Assembly (NCBI GenBank): GCA_002694465.1
Contig: NZMG01000054.1
Coordinates: forward strand, 1 to 64,000
Origin: Flavobacteriaceae bacterium
GTDB taxonomy: Bacteria > Bacteroidota > Bacteroidia > Flavobacteriales > Flavobacteriaceae
DNA: 64,000 nucleotides
Reading direction: 5' to 3'
Below, in pieces: positions 7,829-17,567 of this stretch; within the stretch, counting starts at the first letter, position 1; every line of letters begins with the position of its first letter. A program made the position numbers and the translations under genes. A model generated the notes under the pieces. It was given only the letters and a program-made list of their open reading frames with translations. It ran no database searches and was not told the DNA's origin.

Positions 7829-10306
7829 TTAATCAAAGAGCCCCAAGAATTTTAAGCCAAATATAAAGGCGCCTTTGGTTGTCCCTTCATAATAAGATTG
7901 TACATAATCCAGCCGTAGTAATCGGTATTTACCCCAACCCAATTGGTCAATACCTATAGAGAGTTCCCCATATGGTTTGTTGTCTTGTGTGCTTAAATAA
8001 TGACCTCCCACAACCATATTATACCCTAACTGATTAATGCCAGGAATTTTATTCAGCACCCAACCTTTAAAGTTATGCTCGGCATGGGCTTCAAAATAAT
8101 GGTTATTAGTACTTAAGGTATAATAGGGCAGTAGGTTGAAAACGTTGGTATAGCTACCACTAGTACCTACTCGGGTTTGGTTGCCCTGAAAATGCTGGTA
8201 ATCCACAAAAGAGATGTTGTCTGCATTAAAAAAAGTACCCCCTTTTAGATTGTAACTAAATTCCCCTATACTACCAAGCTTCAATTCTTGATTAATTCTG
8301 GCACGCAGTTGTGTAAAATTATAATCAGCATCACTTGCACCTATCGCATTTTCTACTTCCAAAGTAAGCACAGGATATTTTGAATCTCCATAGTTAAATT
8401 TTCCATCCGGATAGGTCATGTATTTTTGAGCGAAAGAGATTCGGGCAGAAAAGTTCGTTTTTATTACCTCGTGTTCAACAAAGGCAGAGGTAGTGTCGTC
8501 ACTAGGATGTAAAGGATTATTACTGGTATACTGGATGTCGTCCTGTGGGAAAATCACCTGATTACTATTATTGAATAACGGTCTTCGGTTTTGATAACTC
8601 ACCGAAAGGGAAGAACGTACGCCATTAAACAGTTCTTGATACCAGGAAACACCACCATACGTAAGCTCATACACCTTCATATAATTTCTTTCAAAGAACA
8701 GAGTAGCGATACTATTAATAAATGGCGAAATAGGATTACTGCTATTAAACTGTCGTACCTCGCTACCCCCAAAAGCAGAAAGTTGCAATCTATTAAAGCG
8801 ATTAAATCGCTTTGTAATGACACCTTGCCAACGCAAACGATCTTCGGCTACACTGTAGTTGGCATTTGCTTGGGCATAAAGCCATTGGGCACGATTTTCG
8901 TCATACCATGTAAAAAAGGTAAGTCCCGCGTTTCCATTCCAACCTTGCACGGTATTAAAGTTTATTCCTGGAAGGGGTGCTTTATAGCCCAATTCCCACT
9001 TTTCAAAGGTGTTTTTATAGGTATAGCCTGTTAACGGACTTAACAATGTAAATCTGTTATTTTTAGCATCCACAGAGTCTAAATACGTTTTAGACTTCCT
9101 CAATTCCTGTATGCTGTCTTTTTTTATATAGTCGTTGGTTTCTTCCTCTGTAAGCTGAACAGGACGCTTTCCTTCCCAGAAGAGACTGTCCTTTTTATTG
9201 GCTTCCGGTTCAAAATACAACACTTCATTACTGAAGGTTTTCTTTTCAAACACAGGCGTAAAATCATAATTGCTATAAACAGCAATAAATCGGCCATCCC
9301 CATTAAAACCCAAAAATCCGAAGCTAAAATCAATGGTTTGAGAGATTTTTATCCAAGTGTTTTCGGTAGTATCAAACTTAAAATTCTGCTTAAAAATTAA
9401 ATCCTTTACAAACGGAACTTGAATCGCCACGCCTGTGGTTTTTAAATCCAAACCATACAATTGCCAATCGTCTTCCACAATGTAAATAGTGCCTTCCCAA
9501 ATACGGTCGTTTGGTCGTTTGGGGGTCACTTTAATTTTGTTGATGAGTTTACTACCTTCATAAAAAACACCATCCAATTTATAACGATAATAACTTAACG
9601 CATTACTTGCAATAGGCGAAACAATTTGTGCGTTGAGGTCCACAGTGTTTTCATAAAAACTGAAGTTGGCATCCTGCGCACTATTAAAACTGAAGCCATT
9701 ATCATTACCACTTACTTTACTGGCAATAATGGTTTCCTTAAAGCTATTTGGTTTTTTATAAGCAATATGGCTTATGGTTTCTGAAAGGTAAATAATCCCC
9801 GTTCGGGTAGAATCTAGAGCACCATCAAAATCACCAACCTCTTGCCCTAATATTTTTTTGGGGACACTGTCCACTCGCCAAATCCCACGGGAGTAAAAGT
9901 TGGCTTTATAAGCCGATATTTTATCTAGATTTTCTTTTCGTTTAGCAATGGTTTCGCGAATAATTCGGTAGGCGGGATCTTCGGTGGTAGAAATAACCAC
10001 TTCGTCCAAGCTTATGGTAGATTCGGTTAAAACAATATCCAATTTATACGGAAAGGATGACACTGAAACTTCCTTTTTAACCGTATTATATCCCAAAAAC
10101 TGAAACACGATCGTATAATTCCCCTTTTCTGAAATCTCTAAGGAATAATTACCCTCTTCATTACTGGTAGTCCCTGTGTAAGAGTCCTCTAAATAGATAT
10201 TTACGTAGGGTAATGGCTGGTTGTGGGTGTCTATTACTTTTCCTTCAATTTGAGCACAAAGGGATAAGCTGCTAATAAAGAGAAGTGTGGCTAGCGTATA
10301 CTTCAT
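7829..10306 (-). CDS. DUF5686 / CarboxypepD_reg-like outer-membrane protein
   Basis: A protein of 825 residues from the ATG at 10306, chosen because it begins a signal peptide (YTLATLLFISSLSLCAQ). An N-terminal CarboxypepD_reg-like domain follows (IEGKVIDTHNQPLPYVNIYLE ... EEGNYSLEI), then the long beta-rich DUF5686 region. Its final residues KGAFIFGLKFLGLFD end on an aromatic residue, as outer-membrane barrels do. The family is widespread in Bacteroidota, usually without a TonB box or plug. Function is unknown; a surface or envelope role is inferred. Low-complexity 11-bp repeats sit just past its stop. Confidence 0.85.
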   Translation of the reverse strand: MKYTLATLLFISSLSLCAQIEGKVIDTHNQPLPYVNIYLEDSYTGTTSNEEGNYSLEISEKGNYTIVFQFLGYNTVKKEVSVSSFPYKLDIVLTESTISLDEVVISTTEDPAYRIIRETIAKRKENLDKISAYKANFYSRGIWRVDSVPKKILGQEVGDFDGALDSTRTGIIYLSETISHIAYKKPNSFKETIIASKVSGNDNGFSFNSAQDANFSFYENTVDLNAQIVSPIASNALSYYRYKLDGVFYEGSKLINKIKVTPKRPNDRIWEGTIYIVEDDWQLYGLDLKTTGVAIQVPFVKDLIFKQNFKFDTTENTWIKISQTIDFSFGFLGFNGDGRFIAVYSNYDFTPVFEKKTFSNEVLYFEPEANKKDSLFWEGKRPVQLTEEETNDYIKKDSIQELRKSKTYLDSVDAKNNRFTLLSPLTGYTYKNTFEKWELGYKAPLPGINFNTVQGWNGNAGLTFFTWYDENRAQWLYAQANANYSVAEDRLRWQGVITKRFNRFNRLQLSAFGGSEVRQFNSSNPISPFINSIATLFFERNYMKVYELTYGGVSWYQELFNGVRSSLSVSYQNRRPLFNNSNQVIFPQDDIQYTSNNPLHPSDDTTSAFVEHEVIKTNFSARISFAQKYMTYPDGKFNYGDSKYPVLTLEVENAIGASDADYNFTQLRARINQELKLGSIGEFSYNLKGGTFFNADNISFVDYQHFQGNQTRVGTSGSYTNVFNLLPYYTLSTNNHYFEAHAEHNFKGWVLNKIPGINQLGYNMVVGGHYLSTQDNKPYGELSIGIDQLGWGKYRLLRLDYVQSYYEGTTKGAFIFGLKFLGLFD

Positions 10307-10401
10307 AAAATGGATTCTATTCAAAAGACGTTTAAAATAAGTAAAAGGTTGTCTCGAGCGTGAAATTAGAAAAAAAGGAATAAGATATTCTTAAGGAAAT
10401 G

Positions 10402-10866
10402 TTAGTTGTTAAACGCTTTTTTAATCCTACTTAAATCCCGTTTGGTGTCGCGTTCTTTCATCACTTCCCGCTTATCGTATAGTTTTTTCCCTTTACATAA
10501 GGCAATTTCTAACTTTGCCAAACCTTTTTCGTTGGTAAAAAGTAACAACGGAATAATGGTTAACCCAGAGTTTTTTACTTCCTTTTCTAGCTTTTTTAGC
10601 TCACGTCTGGTAAGGAGTAATTTTCGTTCAGATTTTGGCGTGTGATTATAATGCGTGGCGTGTGAGTATTCTTGAATGGTCATGTTAATCACAAACAATT
10701 CACCGTTGGCAAATTCGCAAAAACTTTCGGCAATAGAGGCTTTACCCTCACGAATGGCTTTAATCTCGGTTCCCCGAAGCACAATTCCTGCGGTAAATTT
10801 TTCAAGGATTTCGTATTCAAAACGAGCCTTGCGGTTCTTTATTTGTACATTTTTCTGAAGTGCCAT
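10402..10866 (-). CDS. smpB: SsrA-binding protein
   Basis: A protein of 154 residues from the ATG at 10866; an in-frame start three codons upstream is possible. SmpB binds tmRNA and brings it to stalled ribosomes for trans-translation. Family signatures are plain: NRKARFEYEI, GTEIKAIREGKASIAES, HATHYNHTPKSERKLLL, and the basic tail KGKKLYDKREVMKERDTKRD that contacts the decoding centre. Length and order are normal. The tmRNA gene is not in this window. It follows the DUF5686 gene's promoter side and precedes it on the minus strand by about 95 bases. Confidence 0.97.
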   Translation of the reverse strand: MALQKNVQIKNRKARFEYEILEKFTAGIVLRGTEIKAIREGKASIAESFCEFANGELFVINMTIQEYSHATHYNHTPKSERKLLLTRRELKKLEKEVKNSGLTIIPLLLFTNEKGLAKLEIALCKGKKLYDKREVMKERDTKRDLSRIKKAFNN

Positions 10867-10902
10867 AAGGCGCAAAAATAAGAAGATTTAAAGAGTAATT
10901 GG

Positions 10903-11433
10903 TTATAGTTCTACCTTTCTTATTTCGCATTTTTTGTTGTCGCCCTCAATCGTTACCACATACAGTCGTGAGTTGTCATCATCCGGAATATCTTCATACG
11001 TATTCGTTCCTAATATTCTATTGACAAGCATTGGAGTGGTATTGCTGTGGCCCACAATTAAAACGTTATGCCCTTTTGTAATTAACATAAAATCCTCATT
11101 AATTAAAGTATCTGGCTTATAACTTTCTGTTGGTACGTTCTGTTTGGTTGCAACATGCATAGCAGTCTGTTGTGTCCTTTTATAATCTGTTGAATAAATT
11201 TCATTTAAAGGGATGCTATCAAAATAACGTGCCCAAAGCTTTGCACGCTCCAAACCTTTAACTGTTAATGCTGGATTGGTATTGGTAGAATCACTTCGGT
11301 CTTTTTCGGCATGTCGAATTAAATAATAGGTGGTTACTTTTTCAACATCCTCAATCACCTCATTCTTCTTTTCATCTTTACAGGAGAGAGTAGAAATAAA
11401 AACAAAACAAATTAGTAATAGGGTACGCATCAT
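10903..11433 (-). CDS. histidine phosphatase family lipoprotein
   Basis: A 176-residue protein. A lipoprotein signal (LLLICFVFISTLSC, lipobox cysteine C18) is followed by the catalytic motif YLIRHAEK of the phosphoglycerate-mutase-like superfamily. A second conserved histidine sits in VLIVGHSNTTPM. Size fits small SixA/CobC-like phosphatases, but export to the periplasm as a lipoprotein sets it apart from cytoplasmic SixA. The substrate cannot be read from sequence. Two adjacent ATG codons (11433, 11430) are both possible starts. Confidence 0.87.
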   Translation of the reverse strand: MMRTLLLICFVFISTLSCKDEKKNEVIEDVEKVTTYYLIRHAEKDRSDSTNTNPALTVKGLERAKLWARYFDSIPLNEIYSTDYKRTQQTAMHVATKQNVPTESYKPDTLINEDFMLITKGHNVLIVGHSNTTPMLVNRILGTNTYEDIPDDDNSRLYVVTIEGDNKKCEIRKVEL

Positions 11434-11540
11434 ATGGGTTTTATAGAAAAATATACTTCAATAAAACCAAAGATAACTTTATTACGTAAATGTAATTGAG
11501 GTTTTAGAGTTAAAGTTGTTTGTTTGATTGTTGTGAAAAG

Positions 11541-11577
11541 GAGGAAAACCCTTCAAAGCATTTGCTGAGAAGGGTTT
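11541..11577. terminator. bidirectional hairpin terminator
   Basis: An inverted repeat GAAAACCCTTC / GAAGGGTTTTC separated by about 12 bases, with T-rich flanks on both sides. It lies between the small ORF at 11584-11709 and the histidine phosphatase, and would stop minus-strand transcripts of the former. Confidence 0.6.
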
Positions 11578-11583
11578 TCTGTT

Positions 11584-11709
11584 TTACATACACGCTACTA
11601 TGGTAAGTGTTGAATAAACCGCCATAAATACAGTAATTCCAGTAATATATAGCGCTAGGACTTCATTTTTTCTATGCTTCTTTCTCGAAGGTAATGCATT
11701 GGTTTTCAT
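11584..11709 (-). CDS. putative 41-residue membrane protein
   Basis: A short open frame starting MKTNALPSRKKHRKNEV and continuing with one hydrophobic helix (about residues 18-39, ALYITGITVFMAVYSTLTIV). The basic N-terminus followed by a single membrane helix is a typical small membrane-protein layout. A hairpin terminator follows within 10 bases of the stop, which supports it as a transcribed unit. I recognise no family, and coding status rests only on this architecture. Confidence 0.5.
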   Translation of the reverse strand: MKTNALPSRKKHRKNEVLALYITGITVFMAVYSTLTIVACM

Positions 11710-11762
11710 AAGGTTCGTTTAATTGATTGATGTACTTTATAGACGAACCAAAGAATAAATTG

Positions 11763-12269
11763 TTACATTTTTATCTTTTTAAATACCGAAACGCGCTCTT
11801 CAAATGTGTTTTCTACTACTGGTGAAATAACCGAAGCAAATAATTCCATAAAATCTTCTGTATGGGTTTCACGACGTTGTTTTAGCAAGTTAAAATGTAC
11901 GTAGTTACTCCACATAATGGCCTTTAATTCTGTTTTAGAATCATTAAACATGCGTAGTTCAACCTGTAAACTGGTATCGTTATACGAAAGTAATTGCGAT
12001 TGTATAGTTACTTCTTCCATCAACCAAGCAGGGCGGAGGTAGGCAATTTGATTACTTCCCACAACCCAACTCTTTCCATGTTCACGGCCCATTTTGTATA
12101 TATCTATACCGTAATGTTTAATTAATTGATCTTCTCGGGCATTCACCATATAATTGAGATACTCCGAGTTATTTAAATGGTTAAAAGGGTCGCAATGCTG
12201 AAAGCGAATAAGGGTTTTGCTTTCTAATATTTTTGGAGACTTTTCCGTGTTTATCAACTTTTTACCCAT
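11763..12269 (-). CDS. acyl-CoA thioesterase, hotdog fold (4HBT-like)
   Basis: A 168-residue protein. The segment RFQHCDPFNHLNNSEYLNYMVNARED matches the 4-hydroxybenzoyl-CoA thioesterase/FadM-type active-site region, with the conserved D in xxDPFNHLNN. These enzymes hydrolyse acyl-CoA thioesters in the cytoplasm. It follows the TetR gene by 8 bases on the same strand. The pair looks like a self-regulated fatty-acid or aromatic acyl-CoA unit; the substrate is an inference. Confidence 0.82.
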   Translation of the reverse strand: MGKKLINTEKSPKILESKTLIRFQHCDPFNHLNNSEYLNYMVNAREDQLIKHYGIDIYKMGREHGKSWVVGSNQIAYLRPAWLMEEVTIQSQLLSYNDTSLQVELRMFNDSKTELKAIMWSNYVHFNLLKQRRETHTEDFMELFASVISPVVENTFEERVSVFKKIKM

Positions 12270-12277
12270 GTGTATTT

Positions 12278-12874
12278 TTAAATTTTTAGTTCTTTTGTAA
12301 TTCTTTGTTCTAGTTGTATAGCAGCTTCCAATAAATAACTGTGGTCATTCATGGTGTGGCTCATAAAAACAGCCCCTTGAATAAGGGTGTAGGTTTGTTT
12401 CGCAAATTGAATGGCATCCACTTCTGGGGTAATTTCACCAGCCTCAATCCCCCAAAGAACCAATTTGGCAATATTATTTTGAGTTTTTTGAATGATATAC
12501 TGCACACGCTCAATCAATTTTGAATTTTGCTGAACACTATTCACCCCAATGTTTAAAATGGGGCACCCCCCAGTATGCTTACTATAATCGTAATAGGTTT
12601 TATAAAAATCGGCAATGAGATATAATTTTTGAAGTGGGGACGGACTTTGTTCTTGGTGTTTTCCTATACGTTTTAAAAGGTCATTTACACTTTTATCAAA
12701 GGCGGCAATGGCAATGGCTTCTTTGTTTTCAAAGTTGCCATAAATAGCACCTTTTGTTAGTCCCGTTACTCGGGTAATATCCGACATCGACGTAGCAGCA
12801 TATCCCTTTTGATTGAAAAGAGGAGCTACTTTTTCAATGATAAATTGAGTGGTTTGTTCGGCTTTTGTTAACAT
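12278..12874 (-). CDS. TetR/AcrR family transcriptional regulator
   Basis: A protein of 198 residues from the ATG at 12874 (an alternative start lies 9 bases upstream). The N-terminal helix-turn-helix is clear: FNQKGYAATSMSDITRVTGLTKGAIYGNFENKEAI. The C-terminal part is the helical ligand-binding/dimer domain. A palindrome typical of TetR operators sits 22 bases upstream of the start, so autoregulation is likely. The downstream thioesterase, probably in the same transcript, hints at an acyl-CoA-type ligand. Confidence 0.9.
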   Translation of the reverse strand: MLTKAEQTTQFIIEKVAPLFNQKGYAATSMSDITRVTGLTKGAIYGNFENKEAIAIAAFDKSVNDLLKRIGKHQEQSPSPLQKLYLIADFYKTYYDYSKHTGGCPILNIGVNSVQQNSKLIERVQYIIQKTQNNIAKLVLWGIEAGEITPEVDAIQFAKQTYTLIQGAVFMSHTMNDHSYLLEAAIQLEQRITKELKI

Positions 12875-12895
12875 CCGATACAAATATAGTAAATA

Positions 12896-12913
12896 ATATA
12901 CCGATTGGTATAT
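12896..12913. promoter_or_regulatory. probable TetR operator
   Basis: ATATACC-GATT-GGTATAT is a near-perfect palindrome 22 bases upstream of the TetR-family start, with two 7-bp arms. Shape, length and location match TetR-family autoregulatory operators. It also overlaps AT-rich sequence suitable for the promoter. Confidence 0.65.
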
Positions 12914-12923
12914 TTTGTGAAAA

Positions 12924-12958
12924 AATTAACCCTCAAGTTAAAAACTCAAGGGTTAATT
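12924..12958 (-). terminator. terminator after clpB
   Basis: A 10-bp stem AATTAACCCT / AGGGTTAATT with a 15-base loop. On the minus strand it is followed by a run of T (TTTTT), placing it 58 bases past the clpB stop and just before the TetR operator. Confidence 0.6.
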
Positions 12959-13015
12959 CTACTAACTAACCAAATTATGAAACGGTTTTTTAGGAGGGAA
13001 ACCTAACCCTAAGAC

Positions 13016-15616
13016 TTATGTTGAGATAAGATCTTCCTGATTTCTGAAAACCAAATTATCATCAAAACTATCTAGCAAAATGATGCTATCGGTACGTATC
13101 TTTCCTGAAAGAATTTCTTTAGAGAGATTGTTTAGTACTTCTTTCTGAATCACTCTCTTTACAGGACGGGCTCCATATTGTGGATCGAATCCTCTTTTTG
13201 AAAGATATTCAATAGCTTCATCTGTGGCATCTAAGGTAATGTGCTGTTTTGCTAACATTTTTGTTACCCCTTTTAACTGAAGACCCACAATTTTCTTGAT
13301 GTCTTTTCGGGTTAATGGCGTAAACATAATGATATCGTCGATTCGGTTTAAAAACTCAGGTCGCACCGATTGTTTTAACAATCCAAGGACTTCCACCTTG
13401 GCGGCTTCCATAGCGGTGTCGACATCTTTTACAGTATCAAATTTCTCCTGAATAATATGACTTCCCATATTACTTGTCATGATAATAATGGTGTTTTTGA
13501 AATCAGCAACACGCCCTTTATTATCCGTCAATCGTCCTTCATCCAACACTTGTAACAAAATATTAAAAGTATCTGGGTGCGCCTTTTCAATTTCATCCAA
13601 CAGTACCACCGAATAAGGTTTTCTTCGCACCGCTTCGGTCAACTGCCCACCTTCATCATAGCCCACATATCCCGGAGGCGCTCCCACCAATCGGCTTACA
13701 CTATGTCGCTCTTGGTATTCACTCATATCAATACGTGTCATCGCATTTTCATCATCAAAAAGATATTCCGCTAAGGCTTTTGCTAATTCGGTCTTTCCCA
13801 CCCCGGTGGTACCTAGAAATAGGAAGGAACCAATAGGTTTTTTGGCATCTTGTAACCCGGCTCTGCTTCGTCTAATAGCATCACTCACCGCCACAATTGC
13901 CTCTTCTTGACCCACCACACGTTTGTGTAATTCGTCTTCCAATTTCAATAGCTTATCGCGTTCACTTTGAATCATTTTTGTAACTGGAATCCCAGTCCAT
14001 TTGGCAACAACCTCGGCAATATCCTCATTGGTAACTTCCTCTTTTATTAAGGAACTTTCACTTTGATTGGCCAATTCTGTTTCCAATTTATTCAGCCTTT
14101 CTAGAGCTTCCTTAATTTTTCCGTATCGGATTTCGGCCACTTTTCCAAAATCACCCTCACGCTCGGCACGTTCGGCTTCCAGCTTGTATTCTTCAATTTC
14201 GGTTTTAGTATTCTGAACGTTTTCTACCACTTCTTTTTCGGCTTTCCACTTCGCATTTAGCTCGTTGCGTTCTTCCTTTAGGTTTGCCAAATCAGACCGA
14301 AGTGTTTTCAGCTTTGCTTCATCTTTTTCGCGTTTAATTGCTTCAATTTCAATTTCCAATTGCATCACCTTTCTATCCAAAACATCTAATTCTTCTGGTT
14401 TGGAGTTGATTTCCATTCGTAGTTTTGACGCCGCTTCATCCATTAAGTCAATGGCTTTGTCGGGTAAAAAACGATTGGTGATATAACGTTGCGACAGTTC
14501 TACCGCAGCAATAATCGCTTCATCTTTAATTCGCACTTTATGGTGTGTTTCATACTTTTCCTTAATTCCGCGTAGGATAGAAATGGCACTTTCGGTATCG
14601 GGCTCGTCTACCATCACCCTCTGAAATCGTCGCTCCAATGCCTTGTCTTGTTCAAAATATTTTTGGTATTCATCGAGTGTGGTGGCACCAATCGCACGAA
14701 GTTCTCCACGTGCCAAAGCAGGTTTTAAAATATTGGCTGCATCCATAGCTCCTTGTCCGCCACCGGCACCTACCAAGGTGTGAATCTCATCGATAAATAA
14801 TACGATGTCCCCATCGCTGGAAGTAACTTCCTTAATAACGGCTTTTAATCGTTCCTCAAACTCTCCTTTAAATTTTGCACCTGCAATTAAAGCACCCATA
14901 TCGAGGGAATAAATCTCTTTACTTTTTAAGTTTTCGGGTACGTCACCATCGACAATACGGTGTGCTAGACCTTCGGCAATAGCCGTTTTACCCGTACCAG
15001 GTTCACCTACTAACATGGGGTTGTTTTTGGTACGACGGGTAAGAATTTGAAGAATTCTTCGTATTTCTTCATCACGTCCAATCACGGGATCTAACTTTCC
15101 GTCTCGCGCTAACTGATTTAAATTACGCGCATATTTATTTAAAGAATTATAGGTGTCTTCGGCACTTTGCGAAGTCACTCGGTCGCCTTTACGCAATTCT
15201 TCAATAGCTGCTTTTAAGGCTTTTTCGGTAACGCCTTGATCTTTGAGACTTTGTGCAATGCTACTTTTTGATGCAAATATTGCCAGCAGTAAATGCTCTA
15301 CACTTACATATTCATCGTTCATTTTTTTGGCAATAATACTGGCTTCGTTTACGGTCTTTCCAGCTTCACGCGATAGCATAATATCGCCTCCAGACACCTT
15401 TGGAAAAGATTCCAGTTGTTTGTCAAGCATTTGCTGAAGAAGTGTAATATTTACATTGAGTTTTTTGAGAATAAATGGCAATACATTTTCATCTACCTCA
15501 AAAAGAGCTTTGAGCAAATGTTCATTTTCAATTTGTTGATGTCCTAGGCTTTGAGCAAGTTGTTGTGCTTGCTGAATCGCTTCTTGGCTTTTTATGGTAT
15601 AATTATTAAAGTTCAT
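13016..15616 (-). CDS. clpB: ATP-dependent disaggregase ClpB
   Basis: An 866-residue AAA+ chaperone of normal length. It has an N-terminal Clp_N domain (about 1-145), a first ATPase domain with Walker A GEPGTGKT and Walker [11 protein letters not shown], a coiled-coil middle domain (about 400-520), and a second ATPase domain with Walker A GTTGVGKT and [12 protein letters not shown]. The middle domain and the absence of a ClpP-binding IGF loop identify ClpB rather than ClpA/C. It works with DnaK to rescue aggregated proteins. A promoter of TTTG-N19-TATCTTTTG form lies 27 bases upstream of the ATG. No CIRCE element is visible. Confidence 0.98.
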   Translation of the reverse strand: MNFNNYTIKSQEAIQQAQQLAQSLGHQQIENEHLLKALFEVDENVLPFILKKLNVNITLLQQMLDKQLESFPKVSGGDIMLSREAGKTVNEASIIAKKMNDEYVSVEHLLLAIFASKSSIAQSLKDQGVTEKALKAAIEELRKGDRVTSQSAEDTYNSLNKYARNLNQLARDGKLDPVIGRDEEIRRILQILTRRTKNNPMLVGEPGTGKTAIAEGLAHRIVDGDVPENLKSKEIYSLDMGALIAGAKFKGEFEERLKAVIKEVTSSDGDIVLFIDEIHTLVGAGGGQGAMDAANILKPALARGELRAIGATTLDEYQKYFEQDKALERRFQRVMVDEPDTESAISILRGIKEKYETHHKVRIKDEAIIAAVELSQRYITNRFLPDKAIDLMDEAASKLRMEINSKPEELDVLDRKVMQLEIEIEAIKREKDEAKLKTLRSDLANLKEERNELNAKWKAEKEVVENVQNTKTEIEEYKLEAERAEREGDFGKVAEIRYGKIKEALERLNKLETELANQSESSLIKEEVTNEDIAEVVAKWTGIPVTKMIQSERDKLLKLEDELHKRVVGQEEAIVAVSDAIRRSRAGLQDAKKPIGSFLFLGTTGVGKTELAKALAEYLFDDENAMTRIDMSEYQERHSVSRLVGAPPGYVGYDEGGQLTEAVRRKPYSVVLLDEIEKAHPDTFNILLQVLDEGRLTDNKGRVADFKNTIIIMTSNMGSHIIQEKFDTVKDVDTAMEAAKVEVLGLLKQSVRPEFLNRIDDIIMFTPLTRKDIKKIVGLQLKGVTKMLAKQHITLDATDEAIEYLSKRGFDPQYGARPVKRVIQKEVLNNLSKEILSGKIRTDSIILLDSFDDNLVFRNQEDLIST

Positions 15617-15642
15617 AGTCTTGATTTTTGATAAGACTATGT

Positions 15643-15674
15643 CAAAAGATATGCCCTAGTGAATTTACGACAAA
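15643..15674 (-). promoter_or_regulatory. probable clpB promoter
   Basis: On the minus strand TTTG (15671-15674), a 19-base spacer, then TATCTTTTG (15643-15651), close to the Bacteroidota consensus TTTG-N19-21-TAnnTTTG with one extra T. The ATG is 26 bases downstream. Confidence 0.55.
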
Positions 15675-15743
15675 ATGGCGTGTAAACGTACTGAGTGAGA
15701 GGACATTTTGGCTGATTTTATGGTAAAAATTAGGTTTATTGAT

Positions 15744-15938
15744 AATAAAATTATCAATTAGCCTAATAAAATTATCAATTAGCCTAAAACGTATTAGTCT
15801 AACGGTAAATAAAATTATCTGTTTCCCTAATTTCTATTAGGCTAATAATGAATAAGATTAACAATTAACCTAATAGTATTAACGATTTGCCTAATAGGTA
15901 TTAGCCTAATGATAAATAGTATTAACAATTAGACTAAC
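15744..15938. repeat. AT-rich degenerate repeat array between corA and clpB
   Basis: The 366-bp gap holds no gene but a dense array. Two exact 21-bp units ending ATTATCAATTAGCCT lie at 15744-15764 and 15765-15785. Diverged relatives (ATTAACAATTAACCT, ATTAACGATTTGCCT, ATTAACAATTAGACT) follow, alternating with a second motif of the type TATTAGSCTAATRATAA. Several neighbours are complementary (CCTAAT/ATTAGG), so short hairpins can form. Confidence 0.8.
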
Positions 15939-15982
15939 AAAAATGAAATAGAAATTATGATATTAATTAATTCTGCGAATGA

Positions 15983-17059
15983 TTACAACCATCGTTTCCT
16001 TCTAAAATAATACAGCATTCCTAAGAAGACAAGTACCATCACCGCCCATAAAATATAGTAGCTGTATTTGTAATGGAGCTCGGGCATATGTTCAAAATTC
16101 ATCCCGTAGATTCCCGCAATAAAGGTTAATGGGATAAAGATGGTGGCGATTATAGTTAATACCTTCATGATATTATTCATCTTGTTGCTTACGGTAGTCA
16201 TATACATATCCATAAGACCCCACACCATATCGCGGTAGATTTCAATGTTTTCGTTTATTTGAATTACGTGGTCGTAGGTATCCCGATAATAATCTCGGTT
16301 CCGTTCTTCAATAATAGGGTTTTCAGATTTTTCTATTCTCGAAATAACTTCCCGCAATGGAAACACACTTCGGCGAATTTTAAGGACTTCACGTTTTAAA
16401 AACTGAATGCTTTTTGGGGTCTCATCGTCTGGGTTTTCATTAAAAACTTGGTCTTCCAAGGCTTCTATTTTTTCTCCAAAATCCTCAATAACGGCAAAAT
16501 AATTATCGACTATGGTATCAATTAAAGCAAAGGCAAGATAGTCGGCACCAAACATTCTAATTCGAGATTCAGGATTGGCAATACGAGATCGTACTGAATC
16601 GAAAATATCTTCTTCCGACTCCTGAAACGTTAGTACATAGTTTTTACCTAATACTAATGAAATATGTTCTACCGTAAATTGTTCATCTTTATTGAAGTAG
16701 AGCATTTTTAATACTACAAAAAAGTAATCTTCATACTCATCTACTTTGGGGCGATGGTCTGTATTTAAGATATCCTCCATCACCAAAGGATGCAAACCAT
16801 AGTACTGCCCTAATTTCGATATTTCTTCGGTATGATTTAATCCGTTTACGTTAATCCACGTGATTTGATCTGTGGTTTTAAACTTAAACGCATCTTCAAC
16901 ATTATTGGTTTTAATTACATGGACACCTTCTTTAGAATAATCTTGAATTTCAATGTCGGTAGTTTCACGAAATTTTTGACCCACGTAACCATCGGCTCCA
17001 GGAGCCTTACCAATGGTTTTGGCAATACGTTTTTTTTTCGATTTGTGTGGTTTTCTCAT
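15983..17059 (-). CDS. corA: magnesium/cobalt transporter CorA
   Basis: A 358-residue inner-membrane channel protein. It has a large cytoplasmic N-terminal domain with a long helical stretch (about 200-290) and two C-terminal membrane helices. The signature YGMNFEHMPEL lies after the first helix; GMN is the CorA selectivity motif. The basic C-terminus RRKRWL is typical. Length is within the family range. It likely imports Mg2+. Upstream of clpB on the same strand but separated by the repeat array. Confidence 0.95.
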   Translation of the reverse strand: MRKPHKSKKKRIAKTIGKAPGADGYVGQKFRETTDIEIQDYSKEGVHVIKTNNVEDAFKFKTTDQITWINVNGLNHTEEISKLGQYYGLHPLVMEDILNTDHRPKVDEYEDYFFVVLKMLYFNKDEQFTVEHISLVLGKNYVLTFQESEEDIFDSVRSRIANPESRIRMFGADYLAFALIDTIVDNYFAVIEDFGEKIEALEDQVFNENPDDETPKSIQFLKREVLKIRRSVFPLREVISRIEKSENPIIEERNRDYYRDTYDHVIQINENIEIYRDMVWGLMDMYMTTVSNKMNNIMKVLTIIATIFIPLTFIAGIYGMNFEHMPELHYKYSYYILWAVMVLVFLGMLYYFRRKRWL

Positions 17060-17110
17060 ATCTCGAAATAAATATACCCATTTTACCGAAAATGTTTTTG
17101 TAAAGTCTGT

Positions 17111-17118
17111 TATTTTTG
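17111..17118 (+). promoter_or_regulatory. -7 box of ytxJ
   Basis: TATTTTTG, an exact TAnnTTTG match 24 bases upstream of the ATG at 17143. No convincing -33 TTTG lies at the usual 19-21 bp spacing. Confidence 0.5.
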
Positions 17119-17142
17119 TGCGACTACCGCAAAAAAATTGAA

Positions 17143-17541
17143 ATGGGATTATTTAATGTATTCGGAAAGAAAGAAGAAAAGGATAAACCTAAGGAAGAAA
17201 AGCACATTCCTTGGTTACGATTAACACGTGTGGATCAAATAGATGAAATAGTCGAAAAATCTAAAACAACTCCCGTAACCATTTTTAAACACTCTACTAC
17301 TTGTGGGATAAGCCGAATGGTCATTCGAAATTTTGAAAATGATTACGCTATTCCAGAGGATAAAATGAAACTATATTATCTTGATTTGTTGGCTTTTCGA
17401 GACGTTTCTAACGAGGTGGGGTATACTTTTCAAGTGATACATCAAAGTCCGCAAGTATTGGTTATTAAAAATGGGGAAGCGGTGTATCACGCTTCTCACC
17501 ATAGCATTCACGCAACAGACTTAGTAAAGTTTATAGATTAA
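17143..17541 (+). CDS. ytxJ: bacillithiol-system thioredoxin-like protein YtxJ
   Basis: A protein of 132 residues from the ATG at 17143, the start that leaves a properly spaced -7 box upstream. It belongs to the monothiol thioredoxin-fold YtxJ/DUF2847 family. The motif TIFKHSTTCGISRM carries the single active cysteine, and SPQVLVIKNGEAVYHASHH is the conserved C-terminal part. Members are proposed to reduce or relay bacillithiol mixed disulfides. The bacillithiol biosynthesis gene bshB1 in the same window supports this. Monocistronic, ended by a terminator directly at its stop. Confidence 0.9.
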   Translation: MGLFNVFGKKEEKDKPKEEKHIPWLRLTRVDQIDEIVEKSKTTPVTIFKHSTTCGISRMVIRNFENDYAIPEDKMKLYYLDLLAFRDVSNEVGYTFQVIHQSPQVLVIKNGEAVYHASHHSIHATDLVKFID

Positions 17542-17566
17542 AAAAAGCTCCTAAGGGAGCTTTTTC
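17542..17566. terminator. bidirectional terminator
   Basis: AAAAAGCTCC-TAAG-GGAGCTTTTT lies exactly between the convergent ytxJ and the lipoprotein gene at 17568, and can serve both. Confidence 0.9.
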
Positions 17567-17567
17567 G

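Noticed and set aside
15744..15938. CRISPR array
   Set aside because: Units are degenerate, adjacent without unique spacers, and no cas genes are nearby.
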